64,000 nucleotides of DNA from Blastopirellula marina DSM 3645 (GTDB lineage Bacteria > Planctomycetota > Planctomycetia > Pirellulales > Pirellulaceae). Positions 59,854 to 64,000 of this stretch are shown piece by piece (the first letter of the stretch is position 1; the number at the start of each line of letters is the position of its first letter). The stretch covers positions 2,108,855 through 2,172,854 of the forward strand of contig NZ_CH672376.1 of assembly GCF_000153105.1 (NCBI RefSeq), written 5' to 3'. The position numbers and the translations under genes are program-made. Under the pieces are notes generated by a model. It was not told the DNA's origin. It did not search any database and worked only from the letters and a program-made list of their open reading frames with translations.

Positions 59854-61914
59854 ATGGGCCGCGCGCGTAAAACATTCAATTGGGGCAGAGAGACGCAGGT
59901 AGCTGTGGAACCTTCCAAATCAAAAAACATGATTCTCCGAGCGGTGAAATCGGTTGCTCAAAATCATCCCAAAGCGTCGATCATGTCGATCGCATTGGCG
60001 GTTTGCGGACTGATGAGCTGGCTGTTTCTCGATATCGCCGCCGCCGACGGCGGTCTAGGGCCGATCGACGCGGTGACCGGTACGTTCTTCGTGCTGCTGA
60101 CAGGTTGGCTGGGATATGGAATCGGCATGTCGATCGTCGGTCATTTGTTACCTCCGCCCGAGCCGCTTTCGACCGAGCCGCTGTCGCCGGAAGAACTTGC
60201 TCAATTGCCGTCGACGGCAATTCTGGTTCCCGTTTACAACGAATCGCCGCGACGCGTCGCCGCCGGCGTACGTGCGATGCGGGAAGAACTGGCCAAAATC
60301 GGCGGGGGAGAGACGTTTGAGTTTTTTCTGCTGAGCGATACGACCAATCCCGACATCGCCGCCGAAGAAGAAGCGGTCTGGTTAGAAATGACCTCGGACT
60401 CGCTCAAACCGTCGGTCTTCTATCGCCGCCGACCAAAAAACATCGCCCGCAAGTCGGGCAACATCGCTGAATTTTGCGAACGCTGGGGCGGCCGTTATCG
60501 CTACCTGATCGTTCTCGACGCTGATAGCCTGATGTCGGGCGCAACATTGGTCGAAATGGTTCGACGGATGGAACAGGACGAACGCGTCGCGTTGATCCAA
60601 GTTCCGCCGCGTCCGATCAACGGCGCGTCGCTGTTGGCTCGTGCGCAGCAATTTGCCGCGGCGACTTACGGCAGCGGTTTCTTGCGCGGCTATCGACATT
60701 GGTGCGGTGACGCCGCCAACTACTGGGGGCATAACGCGATCATTCGCACGCGCGCTTTCGTCCAATGTTGCGGACTTCCCACATTGCCGGGCGAACGCCC
60801 CATGGGGGGCGAAATCCTCAGCCATGACTTTGTTGAAGCCGCCCTGCTCCGCCGTGCTGACTGGAAAGTCCGGATCGCGGATGACTTGGGGGGAAGTTAC
60901 GAAGAGACGCCTGGTTCGGTGCTCGACTATCTGCAACGCGATCAACGCTGGTGCCAGGGGAATCTGCAGCACTTAAACTTTTTGGTCCGTTGCCAGTTGC
61001 CGCTGACGAATCGTTGGCATCTGCTCTGCGGCGCTTTTTCGTATTTAGCGAGCCCGCTCTGGCTGGCGTTTGTCGTCTTGCAGCTGACCTTACTGCTGAG
61101 CGTGTCGAGTTCTGGAGCGACCTCGCTGGGAATCAGCGCCGCTTCGGCTTCGCTGCTGCTGCTGGTCGGTACTTTAATCTTGTTGATGGCGCCCAAAGTA
61201 TTGGCGGTGACCGACTTTATCCGCTCGACGCCGATCGAAAACCGTCGGCCCGCCCGCGCGATTTGGCTGGACGCCGCGCTGGAGACGGTCGCTTCAACCT
61301 TGTTCGCTCCGCTACTGATGTGGTTCCATTCGCAATTTGTGATCGCCACGCTGCGTGGTCGGCGGGTCGAATGGAACGCGCAGAATCGGGGAGACGTAAA
61401 TCTCACCTGGGAAGACGCTTGGGCGGTCGGTTGGAAGTTGGTTGTCCTGGGATCGATCGCAGCCGTGTTGATTTGGCTGGTCAACCCAACGGCGCTGCTG
61501 TGGTTCTCGCCGCTGTTAGCAAGCTGGTTAGGAGCGGCGCCGCTGATTTTGGTGTTGAGTTCGCCGCAGTTGGGGCGCTGGCTGCAGAGCCATGGTCGGC
61601 TATTGATTGCCGAAGAGTCGAACCCCTGCCCTGTAATGCAGCGGCAACAGGCCTACTTTGATCTGCCGGTTCCGAGCGAAGACGCGACGTTAGAACGCTT
61701 GGTGCGTGACCCGCACGCGATGGCGGCGCATATCGCAATCGCACAACTCAGCGCAGATCCGCTCAGCAATCTGCCGGTCAGCGAACTAGCGCTGAGCGAA
61801 ATGACGCTGGATCAAAGACGCGAGCTATTAGTGGACGCGGACAAACTGCATCAGGCGCATGCCGCCTATTGGTCGGAACGACTACTGCAAGATGTCGAAG
61901 CTCGAGCACGCTAA
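59854..61914 (+). CDS. opgH: glucans biosynthesis glucosyltransferase OpgH
   Basis: 686 residues from ATG 59854, eight bases after the previous stop; in-frame starts back to 59788 would overlap that gene. The protein has two N-terminal spans, then a GT2 domain: TAILVPVYNESPRRV, FFLLSDTTNPD, LIVLDADSLMSG (Asp-x-Asp near 219), SHDFVEAALLRRADW and QRDQRWCQGNLQH, the processive glycosyltransferase signature. Multiple spans follow. It makes the linear beta-glucan backbone. It is shorter than the E. coli enzyme (about 847) and lacks most of its N-terminal cytoplasmic extension. Confidence 0.93.
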   Translation: MGRARKTFNWGRETQVAVEPSKSKNMILRAVKSVAQNHPKASIMSIALAVCGLMSWLFLDIAAADGGLGPIDAVTGTFFVLLTGWLGYGIGMSIVGHLLPPPEPLSTEPLSPEELAQLPSTAILVPVYNESPRRVAAGVRAMREELAKIGGGETFEFFLLSDTTNPDIAAEEEAVWLEMTSDSLKPSVFYRRRPKNIARKSGNIAEFCERWGGRYRYLIVLDADSLMSGATLVEMVRRMEQDERVALIQVPPRPINGASLLARAQQFAAATYGSGFLRGYRHWCGDAANYWGHNAIIRTRAFVQCCGLPTLPGERPMGGEILSHDFVEAALLRRADWKVRIADDLGGSYEETPGSVLDYLQRDQRWCQGNLQHLNFLVRCQLPLTNRWHLLCGAFSYLASPLWLAFVVLQLTLLLSVSSSGATSLGISAASASLLLLVGTLILLMAPKVLAVTDFIRSTPIENRRPARAIWLDAALETVASTLFAPLLMWFHSQFVIATLRGRRVEWNAQNRGDVNLTWEDAWAVGWKLVVLGSIAAVLIWLVNPTALLWFSPLLASWLGAAPLILVLSSPQLGRWLQSHGRLLIAEESNPCPVMQRQQAYFDLPVPSEDATLERLVRDPHAMAAHIAIAQLSADPLSNLPVSELALSEMTLDQRRELLVDADKLHQAHAAYWSERLLQDVEARAR

Positions 61915-61923
61915 GGCGGCGAC

Positions 61924-62859
61924 CTATTTGGTCGTCATGTCGCGAACTTGAGTTGGATTCATCGGATCCAACTCGAACGTCACCGGATAGGCGTAGTTGC
62001 CAGATTTCTTCCGGAACAACTTGCGATACGCTTTCACGAATGCGAAGCCCGCCATCTTCATGTTGTAGCCAACCCCTTCTGTCGCCGTTGACAGGTTTTG
62101 GTAGCCGCACTGATGACGGAAAAAGCGATTGGCGCGAAACAGCTTGATACGGCGGATCGCTTTAGGCGTTTTGTGCTCGGTCGTCAGCGAAACGTTCAAT
62201 CCTTCAACATTGCTCACGCGATGCGGCGTGTTTTGCGGCCAGGTCACCATGTGCCCTGGTTCCAAATCGCAGACGAAGGCGCTCTCGTCGAATGTCGCGT
62301 CGTAGGCGAGCTCTTCATAGCTTTCGCCGCAAATGACGTCTTCGATCGTCGCTTGCGAAACGAAGCGTTCGTCGTAAGGAGGATAGACGTAGGCCCGCTT
62401 CTTGCCGCGCAAGTGCCACAGCATGTTGATCGGAATGTCGAGGTGATAGTAGACGATCGCGGTCGGCGACGAAACCAGCAAGTTGGCCGAACGCTCGAGC
62501 GCCTGGAAGCCGCTGACCTTGCTCTCTAGCTCGTCATAGATGCCGTTGATCAGGTCGGCGTATTCGCGGTGATGGGTCAGCATGTTACGAATGTTCAGCC
62601 ACAGCCGCCCCTCTTTGGTCGCTTGCAGCAGTTGCTCGCCGTTGAGTTTGGACGCGTCTCCTTCTTTCCATTCGGTCTTCGTCGCGTCGGTTCCCATTGT
62701 ATTGACGTTCAACGCGTCACGGGGATGCGTATCGAGAATGCGAACCAGATGCTCGTCATCAAACAGACCGGTCTCGACCAGACGATGCGTCGTGGTGATC
62801 GCTTCGGTCTCCATTTGATGCAGGTTCTTATTCCAATCAATCAAATTGCCGTACGACAT
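61924..62859 (-). CDS. cupin/JmjC-like oxygenase-fold protein
   Basis: 311 residues. A beta-barrel core is marked by YYHLDIPINMLWHLRGKKRA with an H-x-D pair (His139, Asp141), and PGHMVTWPQNTPHRVSN with a distal His213. These fit a non-heme iron site of 2-oxoglutarate-dependent cupin/JmjC-type enzymes. SLTTEHKTPKAIRRI and the basic C-terminus (FVKAYRKLFRKKSGNYAY) follow. Similar proteins occur near sugar or amino-acid modification genes. The substrate is unknown. It is convergent with opgH with only 9 bases between. Confidence 0.7.
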   Translation of the reverse strand: MSYGNLIDWNKNLHQMETEAITTTHRLVETGLFDDEHLVRILDTHPRDALNVNTMGTDATKTEWKEGDASKLNGEQLLQATKEGRLWLNIRNMLTHHREYADLINGIYDELESKVSGFQALERSANLLVSSPTAIVYYHLDIPINMLWHLRGKKRAYVYPPYDERFVSQATIEDVICGESYEELAYDATFDESAFVCDLEPGHMVTWPQNTPHRVSNVEGLNVSLTTEHKTPKAIRRIKLFRANRFFRHQCGYQNLSTATEGVGYNMKMAGFAFVKAYRKLFRKKSGNYAYPVTFELDPMNPTQVRDMTTK

Positions 62860-63201
62860 GGCGATGGCCTTTTCAGCAATGAAGGGACGACGTCGCTATA
62901 GCGGACGTCTGCGCAGAAGTTCGAAAGATGAAAAAGCATAGGTCACGCACGCTCGCTTGCGGGAGGACGCAACACGCTTTCTGCTCACGGCGGTCCTTGG
63001 GCCGTTTCGCGGAGATCGGCCTGTTTAGTGGTATCTTGACTTCCTTTATTTCGGTATAGCGGCGAATAAATGCTGAAAAGCGGCAAAAAATAGGGTGGAA
63101 CTTCGCTTTTTACTGTTTTCATCCCGCTCTAGAAGGGGTAAGAAGTAATGAATAGATCATTTCTTGGCTATGTCATGCATATTCCCATAGGGCCCCGAAT
63201 C

Positions 63202-64000
63202 ATGCAAAAACAGCGCGGCTTTACGCTGGTCGAATTATTGGTTGTTATCGCAATTATTGGAGTGTTGATCGCGCTGCTGCTTCCGGCGGTTCAGCAAGCG
63301 CGGGAAGCGGCTCGGCGGATGCAGTGCACCAACAATCTGAAGCAGTTGGGGCTGGCGCTGCACAACTACCACGACACCTATGGCTCGTTCGTCTATCGCA
63401 AAGGGGGAACCAATAGCCCGTCGGGAGAGACCGACTACGATCTTTCAAACTTCGGGCGTCGAAGCGGGTTTATCTCGTTGTTGCCTTTCTTGGAACAAAG
63501 CGCGCTCTGGGATCAAATTAAATCAGGCGGCACGAATTTGCCGAACACGGCGGACCACCGAAATCCGGAGGGCCCTTCTGGTTGGCAAGCGGGCTGGGCT
63601 GGCTGGAGAGATGCTCCCGATCTCTTGGTCTGTCCGTCGGACGCCGGCGTTCCGGATAATAGCGGCGCCTATAATAGTTACGGCTTTGTAATCGGCGATC
63701 GCATGGACGGTGCGACGAACGAAATGAATCCGCGCGGAATCTTTGGTCGCGTTCGGACGACGCGCTTCGCCGATATCGTCGACGGCTCGAGCAATACGTT
63801 GATGATGAGCGAACGTTTGTGCGAAGCTGGTATGCCCAGAGATTCAGCAGGGCATACGACGACGGCAAACGAAATCCAGTACAAGTTGGCGGTCGCCGTC
63901 GGCATCTCAGGTACCAAAGCCGCGCCCAACGTTTGTTACACCGCGATCAGCGGCAAGTACATCGTCGCTGGAACCAATATTCAAGGACGGTGGGGCACCG
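63202..64000 (+). CDS. DUF1559 type II secretion pseudopilin-like protein (3' part outside window)
   Basis: A prepilin leader MQKQRG followed by [20 protein letters not shown], then [20 protein letters not shown], the DUF1559 planctomycete signature; then [41 protein letters not shown] and [19 protein letters not shown]. At least 266 residues. I start at ATG 63202 because it leaves a short leader cleaved before FTLVE; an in-frame ATG at 63148 has AAGGGG upstream and would add 18 residues. It runs off the right edge. It is exported and cleaved by a prepilin peptidase. The 340 bases before it show no gene. Confidence 0.92.
   Translation, partial: MQKQRGFTLVELLVVIAIIGVLIALLLPAVQQAREAARRMQCTNNLKQLGLALHNYHDTYGSFVYRKGGTNSPSGETDYDLSNFGRRSGFISLLPFLEQSALWDQIKSGGTNLPNTADHRNPEGPSGWQAGWAGWRDAPDLLVCPSDAGVPDNSGAYNSYGFVIGDRMDGATNEMNPRGIFGRVRTTRFADIVDGSSNTLMMSERLCEAGMPRDSAGHTTTANEIQYKLAVAVGISGTKAAPNVCYTAISGKYIVAGTNIQGRWGT

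Noticed and set aside
63036-63060. TTGACT followed by TATAGC before the DUF1559 gene as a promoter
   Set aside because: The spacing is only 13 bases, too short for a sigma70 promoter.

Overview
The window looks like chromosomal DNA of a planctomycete, most likely a member of the Pirellulaceae (Blastopirellula/Bremerella-like). This rests on protein families that are hallmarks of that phylum: PSCyt1-type cytochrome domains, DUF1549/DUF1553, DUF1501, TIGR03000 repeats, a DUF1559 pseudopilin-like protein, the HpnCDE squalene route, and many exported low-complexity proteins. No rRNA, tRNA, transposase, integrase or CRISPR array was recognised. Taxonomy is inferred from families, not from a marker gene.

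Layout. 1-9.3 kb holds two sets of circularly permuted ATP-grasp / alpha-E / transglutaminase genes: a split pair on the plus strand, facing a three-gene minus-strand operon that carries the same two domains fused. 9.6-17 kb has small stress and metal genes (bacterioferritin-like, CsbD, SDR, SpoIIAA-like), an internally duplicated ABC-2 permease and two exported proteins of unknown function. 17-22.7 kb has an HTTM membrane pair, a TIGR03000 repeat protein, an exported isoaspartyl methyltransferase with a sugar-binding-like tail, and an HpaI-type aldolase. 22.7-31.9 kb is a four-gene minus-strand operon of planctomycete cytochrome/DUF1501 type, ended by a terminator that lies inside the 3' end of the aldolase gene. 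32.4-36.2 kb has a nitroreductase and a large two-VWA membrane protein.

36.4-40.7 kb is an isoprenoid cluster: hpnC-hpnD-hpnE (farnesyl diphosphate to squalene) with ispH divergent from it. 41-47.7 kb has an exported protein with about 30 copies of an 18-bp repeat, a SnoaL-like protein, a Tyr/Thr/Pro repeat protein, a small winged-helix protein and a membrane-anchored DUF900 hydrolase. 51.7-57.4 kb has a terpenoid-toroid membrane protein with an ExbD partner and an exported FAD protein. 57.9-61.9 kb is opgG, a small unknown gene and opgH. The right edge has a cupin/JmjC-like protein and a truncated DUF1559 gene.

The most unusual segment is 47.77-51.68 kb. This AT-richer stretch is bounded by an exact 19-bp direct repeat whose right copy covers the 3' end of the toroid gene. 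It carries three genes: an exported protein with a cysteine-free phospholipase A2-like active site, an exported repeat-stalk coiled-coil protein, and a divergent HTH regulator next to a 12-bp palindrome. It may be a small integrated islet encoding an undescribed secreted system.

A second genome-level signal is a family of GTAGCCCG...CGGGCTAC hairpins. Its three copies all lie between convergent genes.
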